Of a DNA stretch of 42,589 bases, positions 21,700-31,690 are shown piece by piece (the stretch's first letter is position 1; the number at the start of each line of letters is the position of its first letter). A program made the position numbers and the translations under genes. The DNA is taken from NCBI GenBank assembly GCA_015680685.1, contig MNCI01000798.1, positions 282,307 through 324,895 on the forward strand, written 5' to 3'. Under the pieces are notes generated by a model that was not told where the DNA came from, did no database searches, and worked only from the letters and a program-made list of their open reading frames with translations. The DNA comes from Gnetum montanum. Lineage: Eukaryota > Streptophyta > Gnetopsida > Gnetales > Gnetaceae.

Positions 21700-22450
21700 A
21701 TATTTCCCAGTACACAACCTATTTCAAAAGCCACTTATAGATTTTCTACTTTTGAATTAATAGAATTAAAAGTACAATTAAACCAATTATTGGAAGAAAG
21801 GAAAATTTGACCTAGTGTATCACCTTGGGGTGCACCAGTCTTATTCATTAAAAAGAAAGATGGTATGCTAAGATTATGCATCAATTACAGAGCATTAAAT
21901 AATGTGAAAATTAAAAATACTTATCTTTTGCCTAGAATCGATGATTTGTTTGATCAATGTATGGGTGCATGTTATTTCTCAACGATTGATTTAAAATCAA
22001 GGTATCACCAAATAAGGATCAAGGAGAAAGAAACTACGTTTAGAACCAGGTATGGGTTATACAAATTTGTTGTGATGCTATTTGGATTAACTAATGCATC
22101 TAAAACATTCATGACATTAATGAATAATATTTTTTGTGAATATATTGATCAATTTGTTATAGTATTTATGGATGATATACTTTTTTATTCTAAGTCAAGA
22201 GAAGAACATGTTGAACATTTGAAAATTACATTGGAAATTCTTAAGGAGCATCAGCTAAAAGTGAAATTGAGTAAATGTGAACTCTTTAGGGAATAATTTT
22301 CATATTTGGATCATATATTTTCTAAGAAAATATTTCAAGTAGATCTCACAAAAATTAGTGCAATCTAAGATTGGCTTAAATTAAAAGATGTTACAATGGT
22401 TCACAACTTCTTGGGTCTAGCTAGTTTTTATCAATGTTTCATTAAAGATT
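21700..22450 (+). pseudogene. pol: Chromovirus reverse transcriptase
   Basis: Motifs appear in the expected order: [89 protein letters not shown], then the catalytic [19 protein letters not shown] (FMDD at 22165-22176), and [16 protein letters not shown]. The two Asp of the active site are present, and 1865-type frame loss is avoided over an open stretch of 143 codons (21865-22296). A TAA follows at 22294-22296, after which the frame can still be read (VDLTKISAI, DVTMVHNFLGLASFYQCFIK). The sequence is the least decayed part of the element. Confidence 0.92.
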
Positions 22451-22479
22451 ATTCTACCTTGGCATACCCATTGAATAAC

Positions 22480-22960
22480 CTTTTGTAGGAGAAATGTGTG
22501 TTCAAGTTTGATGAAAAATGCAAGGAATCTTTTCTCATATTAAAGATGCTACTTACAACAACACCTATTTTATGAATTCTAGATGAGGAATTAACATTTG
22601 AAGTATTCATGAATGCCTGTTAAATAGGAATTGGTGCAGTTCTTTCACAAGAATATAAAGTGGTATGTTATGAATCTCATAAATATGAGGATCCAAGGTA
22701 AATTTCTCAACCCATGATTTAGAATTACTAGCAATTGTTCATGCTTTGAAAGTTTGGAGACATTATTTTTGCAAAAAAGGTTTGTACTAAAAACAGATCA
22801 TAAAAGTTTAGAATATTTGTAGAGTCAACCTATTTTAAATACTCATCAAAGGTGATGGATAGACTTATTGGCTAAATATGATTTTAAGATCAAATTTATT
22901 CCTAGTAAGAAAAATATGGTAGCTAATGCCCTTAGTCGAATGTGGAACTTAATGATAGGT
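22480..22960 (+). pseudogene. pol: Chromovirus RNase H
   Basis: Readable parts are CKESFLILKMLLTTTPIL, FEVFMNAC then a stop and IGIGAVLSQ, then (after a frameshift) DLELLAIVHALKVWRHYF, KTDHKSLEYL and KYDFKIKFIPSKKNMVANAL followed by SR. The usual FxVxTDAS motif has Asn in place of the first catalytic Asp (a G-to-A change). Two or more frameshifts disable it. Confidence 0.8.
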
Positions 22961-23089
22961 GTGGTAATGACCCCTATGGAAGAAGAAATTAAGGAACAAA
23001 TAGAAGAAGACCCTTATTTTAAAATATTTTAGCCAACATTTCCTATGAGCCTCAATATCAAATTACCTCTAATAGTTTATTAATAAAAA

Positions 23090-24170
23090 ACAAAGAGTGT
23101 GCATACTAGAAGGAAATTGGAGACTAAGGTTGTTGTGTGAAGCACACACGAAGTACCATATGTAGGACACCTAGGTTATATTAAGATCTATATGATAATT
23201 TGAAAATATAATTTTTGGCTTGGAATGAAGAATGATGTTTCCTCATACATTAAAAATTATTCAACATGCCAAAGAATAAAAGCTAAATAGAGGAAAACTA
23301 GTGGATTATTACAAGCTATGGATCACAACTTGGAAATGGAAAGATATCACTATGGATTTCATTGTGGGATTGGCAATAATCAAAAAGGGAGATGGCTCAA
23401 TTTTCATAGTGGTTGATCTTCTATCAAAGATGGCACATTTTATAACTTTGAAATCTACAAACACACTCGAAGAAGTAGTCCAAAAATTTGTATGTGAAGT
23501 GTTTCAATTACATGGTTGTCCAAAATCTATCACCTTGGATAGAGATCCCAAGTTCATATCTAAATTCTAGAAAACTTTCCTCAGTGAGTTTGGAACCCAG
23601 TTGAAATTTAGCATAGCTTACCACCCTAAAATTGATGGGCAAACTAAACATGTGAATAGAATATTAGAAGATATCCTACAAAGCTATGATGGGAGTAGAC
23701 CAAAAAAATGGAAGAATTATTTTCACCTAGTAGAATTTTCCTATAATAATAATTATTCATGTTACATACATCAAACACCATTCGAAGTAGTATATGTACG
23801 TAATTACCGTACACCATTAACCTATGAAAATCCAACATTAAGAATGTAATGGAAGGAAGAAGAAATAAAAATAATGGAAAACATTATCACAAGGGTTAAA
23901 AAAAATTTACAAGCTACCAAAGATAAATATAAAAAATATGTAGATCAAAATTGACTTAAAAAAGAATTCCAACTAGGAGATCAAGTATTACTAAGAGTAA
24001 AACCTACTAGAAGTTCTCTTAAACTAGGAAAATATACTAAATTGGCATCTAGATTTTGTGGACCTTTTGAAATCTCTGAAAGAATTGTTGAAGTAGCATA
24101 TTAGTTGAATCTTCTAGAAACCTTAAAAATTCATCTAGTTTTTCATGTGAGCTTGCTAAAGAAATTTCAT
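23090..24170 (+). pseudogene. pol: Chromovirus integrase
   Basis: The N-terminal zinc domain reads HEVPYVGHLGYIK and later NYSTCQRIKA. The first Cys of the usual CxxC is Tyr. The catalytic core (23301-23849) reads ITMDFIVGL (first Asp), VVDLLSKMAHFITLKSTNTL, HGCPKSITLDRDPKFISKF (second Asp), a stop, then HPKIDGQTKHVNRILEDIL (Glu). The D-D-E triad is therefore present. VEFSYNNNYSCYIHQTPFEV is the usual C-terminal part of the core. The C-terminal domain reads LKLGKYTKLASRFCGPFEIS and LKIHLVFHVSLLKKF, as in other plant gypsy elements. Stops at about 23568 and 23847 interrupt it. Confidence 0.9.
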
Positions 24171-24227
24171 GAAAATGATGTACCATATGTGTTGGATTGG
24201 AATAATTTGCCATTATGATCCAACACT

Positions 24228-24570
24228 AACTTTGAATTTAAACCCATTACTATTAAGAACCAACAAACCAAGAAATTACGAAATAAAACTATTAGTGAAG
24301 TACTTGTTCAATGGTCAAATCGTGATCAATAGAATTGGGAAAATAGGAAGTTTATTTTAAATACTTACCTTCAACTTTTTGATCATCATGATATTGAATG
24401 ATAAATTTAATTTTTTATGGATGTAATAAATTATGTTTTATAATTTCTAATCTTCTATTTTTATAGATGATAATGATAAGAATAAAGGAACCAAAGTTGA
24501 GGAGCATAAGGATGAAGCAAATGTTGAGTAGCTAGACATAGAGGAAGCACTTAAGGATGAGGTAGATGCC
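24228..24570 (+). pseudogene. Chromodomain and acidic tail of the chromovirus polyprotein
   Basis: After the integrase, NFEFKPITIKNQQTKKLRNK and TISEVLVQWSNRD, one stop, then NWENRKFI match the chromodomain pattern of plant chromoviruses (R.LR...I.E.LVQW......TWE). Such domains help direct integration to particular chromatin. An acidic stretch follows near 24465-24570 (DDNDKNKGTKVEEHKDEANV, then LDIEEALKDEVDA), which may be the natural tail. A T-rich stretch with TTTTTATAG at about 24464 could be a small intron, but this is only a guess. Confidence 0.75.
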
Positions 24571-24572
24571 TA

Positions 24573-24584
24573 AGGAGGGTAGAT
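24573..24584 (+). other. Polypurine tract
   Basis: AAGGAGGGTAGA lies directly before the TGTAAC start of the 3' LTR, the position where plus-strand DNA synthesis is primed. Confidence 0.8.
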
Positions 24585-25093
24585 TGTAACATCTTATTCC
24601 TTGTTAAGGGTGGAAACAATTGTAAACAATGTAATTAACCTTCAATGAAGGGGCACCTTGTTATGAGGAGTTACGATTATTCATGTATCCCTTGGGAAAG
24701 GGTTTGACCTATGCCATTTAAGGCTGGGGTTAGAGGTCATGCTGAGCATGAAGTTGCAAAGCCAAGAGAGGCAAGTAATGGGAGCTAGGTGAAGCAGGAT
24801 AGAAAGGGTCTGATCACCCATTTGGTAAGATAGCCTAATCATGGTGGTATTGTTGGATTGCCTTTAACACTTAAGTGGCATGGGAAGATAACCTAGAGGG
24901 CGTTAAAGTATTCTCTTCCATTAATATAATTTTTTTGTTTTTCTTTTCTTCATTGTTCAGTACCAATTATTTAATTACTAGTTAATTCATTTATTAAATA
25001 TTTATAATGTTTCCAATATACTATTTAAGAAAGTAATGAATGTGATAAATTAAGTGATCTTATTTTTACAACATTTCGAAATGGAATGTCACA
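24585..25093 (+). repeat. 3' LTR of the chromovirus
   Basis: It starts TGTAACATCTTATTCC and ends TTTCGAAATGGAATGTCACA. It matches the 5' LTR end to end with scattered substitutions and is followed by the TATAT duplication. Confidence 0.92.
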
Positions 25094-25098
25094 TATAT
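25094..25098. repeat. Target-site duplication TATAT (right)
   Basis: The same five bases as at 15025-15029. After it the interrupted copia LTR continues. Confidence 0.85.
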
Positions 25099-25478
25099 CC
25101 TACAAGCACATTGAAGTTTTTATCATTACTTTGACATTTTACCATCTTAACAATCCCCAAACATCTTCATTTGGCTCATAGAGTCCTCTTGTATCCTAGC
25201 TCTTATCTTGTCACCCCAATGTAGCTCTCATTCTAGTTTAGCTCTTATTTTGAAGTCTTGGATCTTCTTGTCATCTCAACATAGCTCTTGTTCTAACTCA
25301 AGATCTTCTCTTTGTCCTCATCTAATTTTTTTATACATTAAAGCTCTTTATTGTGCTATTGTCTCAATCTCATCATGTTCTTAGTCTATCATTAGACCTA
25401 CAAGGCAATACAAATATATTTTTCACTTCCACATATTCTAACTTTTAGACATACCAAAAGGCCAATAGGTACTTTTCA
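25099..25478 (-). mobile_element. Ty1/copia LTR, part 2
   Basis: The reverse complement continues the homology with the forward LTR: CAATGTGCTTGTAGGAT, GAGCCAAATGAAGATGTTTG, ATGACAAGAAGATCCAAGAC, CTTTTGGTATGTC. The TG start is set at 25478, just inside a reverse-strand AAAGAGGGGATCA that looks like a polypurine tract. With part 1 it gives a full-length LTR. Confidence 0.85.
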
Positions 25479-25761
25479 TGATCCCCTCTTTCTAGGTGTT
25501 GTCCAAAAAGGGGGATAGTTTTGTGATATTAGTCATTCATACTATATAATATTTCTCTTTTTATGATATATATTTGAAGAAAAGTTGTGATATGTTTAGT
25601 GAATTAATGAAGATAGATTATTTTTTGCTATCTACACACACACACACACACACACACAAATGTTTGTGCTTTTATTATTTATCATATAATGTTATAATGT
25701 TATGGTATTATGCTCACCTATTTTCGCAAGTTTTAGACATCACCAAAGAGGTGAAGATTTT
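25479..25761. repeat. Spacer at the centre of two opposed copia LTRs, with (AC)n microsatellite
   Basis: This 283 bp spacer separates the two opposite copia LTRs. An (AC)n run occupies 25634-25658. Both sides show polypurine-like sequence next to the LTR (reverse AAAGAGGGGATC, forward AAAGAGGTGAAGAT), both preceded by a similar GACAWCACC phrase. The inverted homology therefore extends past the LTR starts towards the middle. Confidence 0.6.
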
Positions 25762-26931
25762 TGACCTTTTGGTATGTCAAAAAGTCAGAAAATGCAAAAT
25801 GTGGAAATAATGTTTGTATTTCCTTGTAAGTCTAATGGTACACCAAGAGCATGATGAGATCAAGATAATAGCATAATCCATTGCTTTAATTATGAATACA
25901 TTATATTGGGAAAAAGAGAAAATTCTAAGTTAGAACAAGTGCTACGTTAAGGTGACAAGAAGATCCAAGACTTTAAAATAAGAGATAAACTAGAATGAGA
26001 GCTATGTTGGGATGACAAGATAAGAGCTAAAATACAAGAAAAGTCTATGAGCCAAATGAAGATGTTTTGGGGATTAACAAGATGCTAAAATGTTAGAGAA
26101 ATGATTCAAAGTTCAATGTGCTTATAGGGTATACATCTCACATTAGCAACAAAAATCCAACTCTTGGAAAAGACATCTAAGGGCAGATATCTACATATTT
26201 AGGTGGACATCTCTCCTAAACTAAGGCTTATTGCAAATAGACATCTCTACTTTGAATTAGACGTTCAAGCTAACTGTTTCATAGCCATTGCAAAAATTTC
26301 ATTGAGTTTTTGGAAACTCAAAGGATATAAGATAATGTTAAATTCTTGGAAAATGTGCAAGCACTATTCATTGAATATCAAGCATTGTAAGCTTAAAGAG
26401 ATTTAGCTTTGTTCTTGATTGTTACAATCATTTGTATTGTGTTGAATGTTTTAAGAGCCTTCATTGTAAGACATTTGTAAATTGAGTTACACTATTTCTT
26501 GGATTCTTTTCTTTTTCCTTGCTAGCCTTACAAGGTTGATTTGCTTCTTGTGGGAAGGCATCTTCGTTAAGCCTATTAGGACCTTGAGAGGTTAAGTGTT
26601 TTTACTATGAAAAAACACTCTAATGCTAACCTTACATTTGTAAAGGTTGTGGGATCCTTTAAACCATATTTTAGTTTATTAGAACCTTGTGAGATTGAGT
26701 GATTTCATAGTGAAAAAATGCTTTGGAGTAGAGCTCAAATCTTGTAAAGGTTGTGATGTTCTTCAAACCACATTTTTGAAGAAAAAATATCTGAAGGAGT
26801 GCATGGATTCTATCCTCCAAGTGTGGACTATCCAAGTTTGGGAATCATGTAAAAATTATGTTTTAGTTTGGTGGTTGTAGTGATTTTAAATTGGGGAACT
26901 TATTCAACCCCCCTTCTAATTTCTCAATCCA
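25762..26931 (+). mobile_element. Full-length Ty1/copia LTR (second copy, forward)
   Basis: It begins TGACCTTTTGGTATGTC after a polypurine-like AAAGAGGTGAAGAT and ends TTTCTCAATCCA. It is homologous along its length to the split reverse-strand LTR. The sequence after it is gypsy protease/RT on the other strand rather than a primer site and gag, so this is a 3' LTR of a lost element or a solo LTR. The U3 part (about 26120-26270) has several AGACATCT-type motifs. Confidence 0.85.
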
Positions 26932-26934
26932 TAG

Positions 26935-27554
26935 TGCCAAGCATGTATTCACTCTCATTTGGAATTTTAGCACTCAAATAAAATAAATTTATTACCATAA
27001 ATTCCTCCTTAATGGTAATCCTTCGAGCTTCTCCTTAAAAACATTTGAAAATTATGTTATCAAGCCTTGTATTATAGTTGAAAGATCACCTTGTTCAACC
27101 ATATATAAAGTAATTATTAATACCATAAACAAATCAATGCTTACCTCTTCACATTTTTGATTTGTTCTCTTTCCTTCAAGAGAATCAAGAATGCATTCAA
27201 TTAGGACTAATTCCTCACTTTTTTAGCTATCATTAAAATCAAATCAAGGATTTCATTATCCCTAGCCATCAACCAAGAATTCTTGGAAACATTAACAAAA
27301 TTTCAAGGTCTTCCAAGAATCACATTAGCATAATTACTTTGAAGCACATCACAAACAACTTAACTAATGAAATTATAAATATAAAATTTTAGCACATATT
27401 ATTCCCTTACATTTTGAAAGAAATATCATGATAATTAATGAACCTTGAAATTTCTAGAATGAGAATGAGTCACTAAACCTAATCTAGTAATAGTCTTAGA
27501 AGAAATGATATTTTCCTAAGCACCTTTATCAATTACAATATAAATCCATTCCTT
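26935..27554 (-). pseudogene. pol: Ty3/gypsy protease and RT start (fragment)
   Basis: Reverse-strand reading from 27554: KEWIYIVIDKGA, then ENIISSKTITRLGLVTHSHS (protease, with IDKGA where IDxGS/A is usual), then DVLQSNYANVILGRP, the second protease motif (M.....ILGRPW). About 250 bp on, FQMFLRRSSKDYH and then LPLRRNL correspond to the plant gypsy VFPEELPEGLPPxR phrase at the start of RT, and AKIPNESEYMLGT to the next one. The fragment ends where the forward copia LTR ends. On the other side it abuts the palindrome array. It is related to, but not continuous with, the element at 36.6-39.5 kb. Confidence 0.65.
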
Positions 27555-29640
27555 GGACTACACTAGGCTAGTGTAGTCCTAGTCTAGGCCCAATTTAGTC
27601 CCCTTGAAATTCATCAAAAAATCTTTGAAAACCATGAAACTTGACTTTGATAAGCTCTAAAATCCTACTTTGGACCTATATAGCCATGAAATCTACTTTT
27701 TTTCCACACTTTGACACTTGTCACCATGACTAGGTTGGAAGAACAGGAGGACTATGCTATGCCAATGTAGTTCCTACTTGAGGCTAGTGTAGTCCCCATA
27801 GAATTGAAAAAGTTGACCAAGAACTATGCAAATCAACAGTTGAAAAACCCTAAAACTTCACCCAAGGTTTCTTGGCACTAGTCCCCTAATTTTCCACCAC
27901 TTTTGGTCATTCTAGCTCTAACTACATTGAATGGAACTTGGGACTACACTGGCCCAGTGTAGTCCCATTCAAATCCTAGTGTAATCCTCTAAAAATTGAC
28001 TAAAACTTATTAGAAATGGCCTAAAACTACCTTTGGTTAATCCTAAAACCTTGTCCAAGCCTATTTGCTAATACATCATGCCATTTTTCATCATTTTTAA
28101 GCATTCCAACTAGGACTATGCTAGAGGGATGAGAGGACTACATTAGGGTAGCATAGTCCTTGCCCAAGCCTAGTTTAGTCCTTCAAAAATGATTCACAAA
28201 TTATCCCCAATGATCTAGAACCATTGTCAACAAACCCTACAAACCTGCCCAAACCTATATGACCTCAAAAAAGTTTTTTTTTCATAATCTTGGATACCAC
28301 CACCTTGACTATGTTGAGGCAAGATTGGGACTACTCTAGGCTAGCATAGTCCCTTTAAAACCCCAATGTAGCCCACACCAAGTTTCAAGGAAAACACAAA
28401 ATCCACTTCCAAAGAACCCTAGAGCATCACCAGTGCCTATCTTACCATGAAATGCATTGGTTTTTATCATTTTTTATCATGGAAGCCATGACTACATTGA
28501 GGGATGCTGGGACTACATTTGGCCAATGTAGTCCCCCTCTATTCCTAGCATAGTCCCCATAAACTTATCCAAAAAATTGCTCAAATTTGTTTAAAATCCA
28601 CTTTTAGGAGTCCTAGGGTCCACTGGAGTTGAATTCAGCCATGAAACTTAGTAGTTCAACCTTTCCAATGTCACTACAATTAAGAGGGGACTAGGACTAT
28701 GTTGGGCCAATGTAGTCTCTTCCCTAGCCTAGTGTAGTCCACTTGGGGATGGCCAAAATAGCTCTAGAACTACCTAAACTGACTCCCAAAATGATCCAAA
28801 ACCCTACTGGAACATGCCTAAACCTTTGAACCTTGGGAAACAAGCCAAAATCCATTCTTTTTCAGCCTTTTCTCATCTAGAACTCTTAACTACACTAGGA
28901 AATGCATGTCCAACTTAGTTCCATGGTACCTAGCCATCCAAGGCCAAAACAAGCATGAAAACTAGCAATTTTGGCATCAAAACCATAGCCAACAACACCA
29001 ATTATCCCAAAAGCCCGTTAGGATGTTCAACCAAGCCCTGAAACTTACCAAAATTCATCTTCCACCACTAACTACATTAAGGAAGATAGGGACTATGCTA
29101 GGCTAGTGTATTCCCACTTGGAAGGGAAAATGTAGCAACAAAAACTGACTATAAGCATCTTAGAATGATCCAAAATCAATCCAAAATAACCAGAACCTTA
29201 ACCCCATGGCCCCCAATTGCAAAATTCACTCTATTTCAACCTTAGGAATCATCCAAACCTAATCATTCTTTGTGATTATGTTGGGGCTTGGTACCCTAAT
29301 GTAGTTACCTCTAGAACTAAGATTTTCAACCTTCTAGGAAGTTAAAATGATGCTAGAACTTGCTAATCTTCAATACCTACCCCCTTGTGCTAGCTGTTTA
29401 GATCATTGAAAGCTCAAAAATGACCATACCAAGCCCTAGAAAGTGCCCTAGAAGGTTGACTACGTTGGAAGAATGTAGGACTATGTTGGGCCAGCGTAGT
29501 CCCTAGTAGGTCCCAACGTAGTCACAACAAAAGTGCCATTTTTGCTTCAAAACTGCTCCAAAATGACCCCCTCATGTGCCCAAGCTCTTGTAGCAACTCT
29601 GTAGCCACATACCATGACCTGCTAGGGCCTAAAACTAGCA
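27555..29640. repeat. Tandem array of about 192 bp monomers with palindromic cores
   Basis: The core phrase GGACTAYRYTRGG... starts at 27555, 27749, 27941, 28135, 28328, 28510, 28694, about 28888, 29090, about 29274 and 29478. The intervals are 182-204 bp, so there are about 11 monomers. In the best copies the core is a 25-base palindrome with one central base: arms GGACTACACTAG and CTAGTGTAGTCC at 27555, and GGACTACACTGG and CCAGTGTAGTCC at 27941. About 25 bp later a further half copy (CTAGTGTAGTCC type) is present, and about 22 bp before the core is another (GACTACATTGA type). The rest of each monomer is diverged. The period is not a multiple of three and no frame is kept, so it is noncoding. 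Confidence 0.85.
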
Positions 29641-29990
29641 GGATATGACCTTGTTTGACTAGTATCAACCAATTTTTACAATATGTATTCCATTTTCATA
29701 GATTTAACCTTGTTTTTGACCTAATTTTGCATTGTTGACCATCTTTCTCATCAATTGACTTTATATTGACTTTATATAACTTACTATTTTGTAATTTTTA
29801 TCCTATTTTCTCTTTTATGGCCTTTGATTGACCTTATATGACCTTTGTTTAATCCCATTGGTCATTATTTATCTATTATAGCCTTGGTTGACGTTATTTT
29901 CATTTTTGTTTATCATTGGAATAACATATGTTTACTTGTTTACCTATGTATCTTATATCATTTTGACATGGTTAACTTATTTTTACACAG
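29641..29990 (+). other. T-rich stretch ending in a 3' splice-acceptor-like site
   Basis: About 350 bp are rich in TTTGACC and TTGACTTTATAT-like phrases, with high T content, ending TTAACTTATTTTTACACAG then GTGCC. This fits a plant branch point, pyrimidine tract and AG. Readable Tat-element protein begins right after. Ogre-type members of the Tat lineage are known to have an intron before RT, so this may be the end of such an intron. The 5' splice site was not found. Confidence 0.35.
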
Positions 29991-30829
29991 GTGCCACTTA
30001 ATGTGCTTATGGTTGATATGCAAGATTGAATTATGGACACTTGGAAGAAAATTGCCTTTCCTTTGAGCTTGACTGGGCCTCATGGTGTTGTTGAATGATG
30101 CATTGATCCTGATTATTTAGATCTTGAGCCCAAAAGTCTTAACAATCACATATACTTAATTTAAAAGCCTATAGAATGGCCTAAGAACCTAGTTAAAATC
30201 CTTGACCTTGAGGCTAGTGACATAACTAAAGAATCTTTGGTTGAGGTTCCTGTTACAACACATAGTGGTAAGGAGAAAACCCTTAAACTAAGTTCCTCAT
30301 CGAAATCTCAGCACGTTCAAGACATCACCAAGGTCCTACAAGATAACATTAAGGCCTTTTCCTCATCATATGAAGATATTCCTAGTTCATATCCATGTTT
30401 AGTCCAACACAACATCATACGTGATCCTAGCATTAGACTAGTTATGAAAAAAGTACATAAGATTAGACCTAACTTAGCATTGGTAGTTGATCATGAAATT
30501 ACAAGGCTATACCAAGCTAGTTTCGTTAGAGCTATTGACTACACATAATGGGTGTTCAACATCATGGTAGTCCCTAAGGAAATGGGCGTATCCATATTTC
30601 TATCAATTTCTAAGACCTAAATAAGGTAACCATCAAGGATGATTTTCCTTTACCTAGTATTGATCAACTCATTAATACTATGGTTGGACATGCCTTTTTG
30701 TCCTCTATCAATGGGTTCTTAGGTTGCAACTAGATTAGAATCAACCTAGAACATTAACTTAGCATGACCTTCATGACCCCTTGGGGTACCTTTTGCTATA
30801 CTATGATGTCCCTTATCCTTAAGAATGCG
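29991..30829 (+). pseudogene. pol: Tat element linker and N-terminal RT
   Basis: Readable phrases are DPDYLDLEPKSLNNHIYLI, EWPKNLVKILDLEASDITKE, then the start of RT: DNIKAFSSSYEDIPSSYPCL, VQHNIIRDPSIRL, KIRPNLALVVDHEITRLYQA, SFVRAIDYT, WVFNIMVVPKE, and after a frameshift DFPLPSIDQLINTMVGHAFL and MTFMTPWGTFCYTMM. These follow plant Tat RT consensus (FAWSYxDMPGxDxxLVQHxL, MRPxxALKVKxEVxKLLxAGFI). A 451 bp insert begins after the codons for LKNA. Confidence 0.85.
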
Positions 30830-31280
30830 CATTCCAGTAACACTCATCATCAGTAATCTCTACAAGGATGCTTTCCGTGTCTATTGTTGGAGACCCATGG
30901 GAAAGACTTGTGCATTCCAGTAACACTCATCATCAGTAATCTCTACAGGGAAGCTTCCCCTCTCTGTTGAGTGGAGTCATCATTGGAACTCTCTCTATCA
31001 TTAATTGAGAGTTGTTTGCCTCATCAAATTCTATTTCATTCTATCTTGTAATGAGTCTGTAATGAGTCTTGTAATGAGTCTGTATGTGTGTATGAGTCTG
31101 TATGTCTGTAATGAGTTTCCTCCTTTAATACTCGTTTATTTATAAGGTTATTCCTGAGTCTCATTCACAGTGCTCCCAGCTTTTCTTTCCCTTCAAACCT
31201 ATGACTTATTCAGGTTACTATAATTGATACACTTTTAATATCAATAGAACTTCTTTTCGGGGTCCGACACCCCCCTTAAC
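30830..31280. mobile_element. 451 bp insertion inside the Tat RT (possible solo LTR)
   Basis: RT reading stops after AAGAATGCG (30821-30829) and resumes at AATGTGGAAGCAACC (31281). AATGCG (30824-30829) and AATGTG (31281-31286) both fit the same RT codons, so they look like a target-site duplication with one C-to-T change. The insert contains TGTTGGAGACCCATGGG (from 30882), TATTTATAAGG and ends near GGGGTCCGACA, which are LTR-like features. The first 47 bp (30830-30876) are repeated from 30913 (CATTCCAGTAACACTCATC in both). A short GTAATGAGTCT repeat lies at 31050-31120. Confidence 0.65.
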
Positions 31281-31690
31281 AATGTGGAAGCAACCTATCA
31301 AAGAGCTATGATGTATATCTTTAGTGATTACATGTTAGGATTACTTAATGATTACATAGATGATATAGCTATTAAATCCAAAGTAGCCAATCTCCATGCT
31401 AATGATCTAGACCTTATGCTTAAATGATGCCTTAAGTTTGAACTTAGACTTAATCCTAATAAGGTTAAGGTCATATCCAAGTTAGCAATGCCTACCAATC
31501 TTATTGAGCTTCAAGGATTACAAGGTAGATTACAATTTATTCGTAGATTCATCATTAGGCTCATGGATAAATTACAATCCATACAACACTTTCTTAAGAA
31601 AGGAATTCACTATGAGTGGATAGCTCAATGCCAATAATCCTTTGAAAACCTCAAGCAAGAGTTAGCACAACTACTGATAGTCTATCCTCC
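31281..31690 (+). pseudogene. pol: Tat element RT, C-terminal part
   Basis: The frame resumes with VEATYQRAMMYIFSDYML then LNDYIDDIAIKSK, the catalytic YIDD motif with both Asp present. It continues LKFELRLNPNKVKVISKLAM, IELQGLQGRLQFIRRFIIRL and SFENLKQELAQLL, as in plant gypsy RT thumb and connection regions. Few stops occur here. Confidence 0.85.

Larger units (their letters stand above)
15030..25093 (+). mobile_element. Complete Ty3/gypsy chromovirus, nested in a copia LTR
   Basis: This is a 10,064 bp element with LTRs of 512 and 509 bp, TG...CA ends, a TATAT duplication, a Met-type primer site, gag, protease, RT, RNase H, integrase and chromodomain in order, and a polypurine tract before the 3' LTR. 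The chromodomain makes it a chromovirus. All coding regions contain stops, so it is not autonomous. The LTRs differ at very roughly one position in seven by eye, indicating an old insertion. Chromoviruses of this layout are usually 5-6 kb. The excess is explained by about 4.2 kb of unrelated sequence between leader and gag. Confidence 0.92.

Noticed and set aside
23644-23838. Reverse ORF opposite the integrase core
   Set aside because: It is a shadow of the forward integrase frame, which has the D-D-E motifs.
15030-25093. Endogenous plant pararetrovirus
   Set aside because: Two LTRs, an integrase and a chromodomain are present, which pararetroviruses lack.
27555-29640. CRISPR-like array
   Set aside because: The repeats are spaced by about 190 bp, are degenerate, and the flanks are plant retrotransposons. 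There are no cas genes or spacer-length units.
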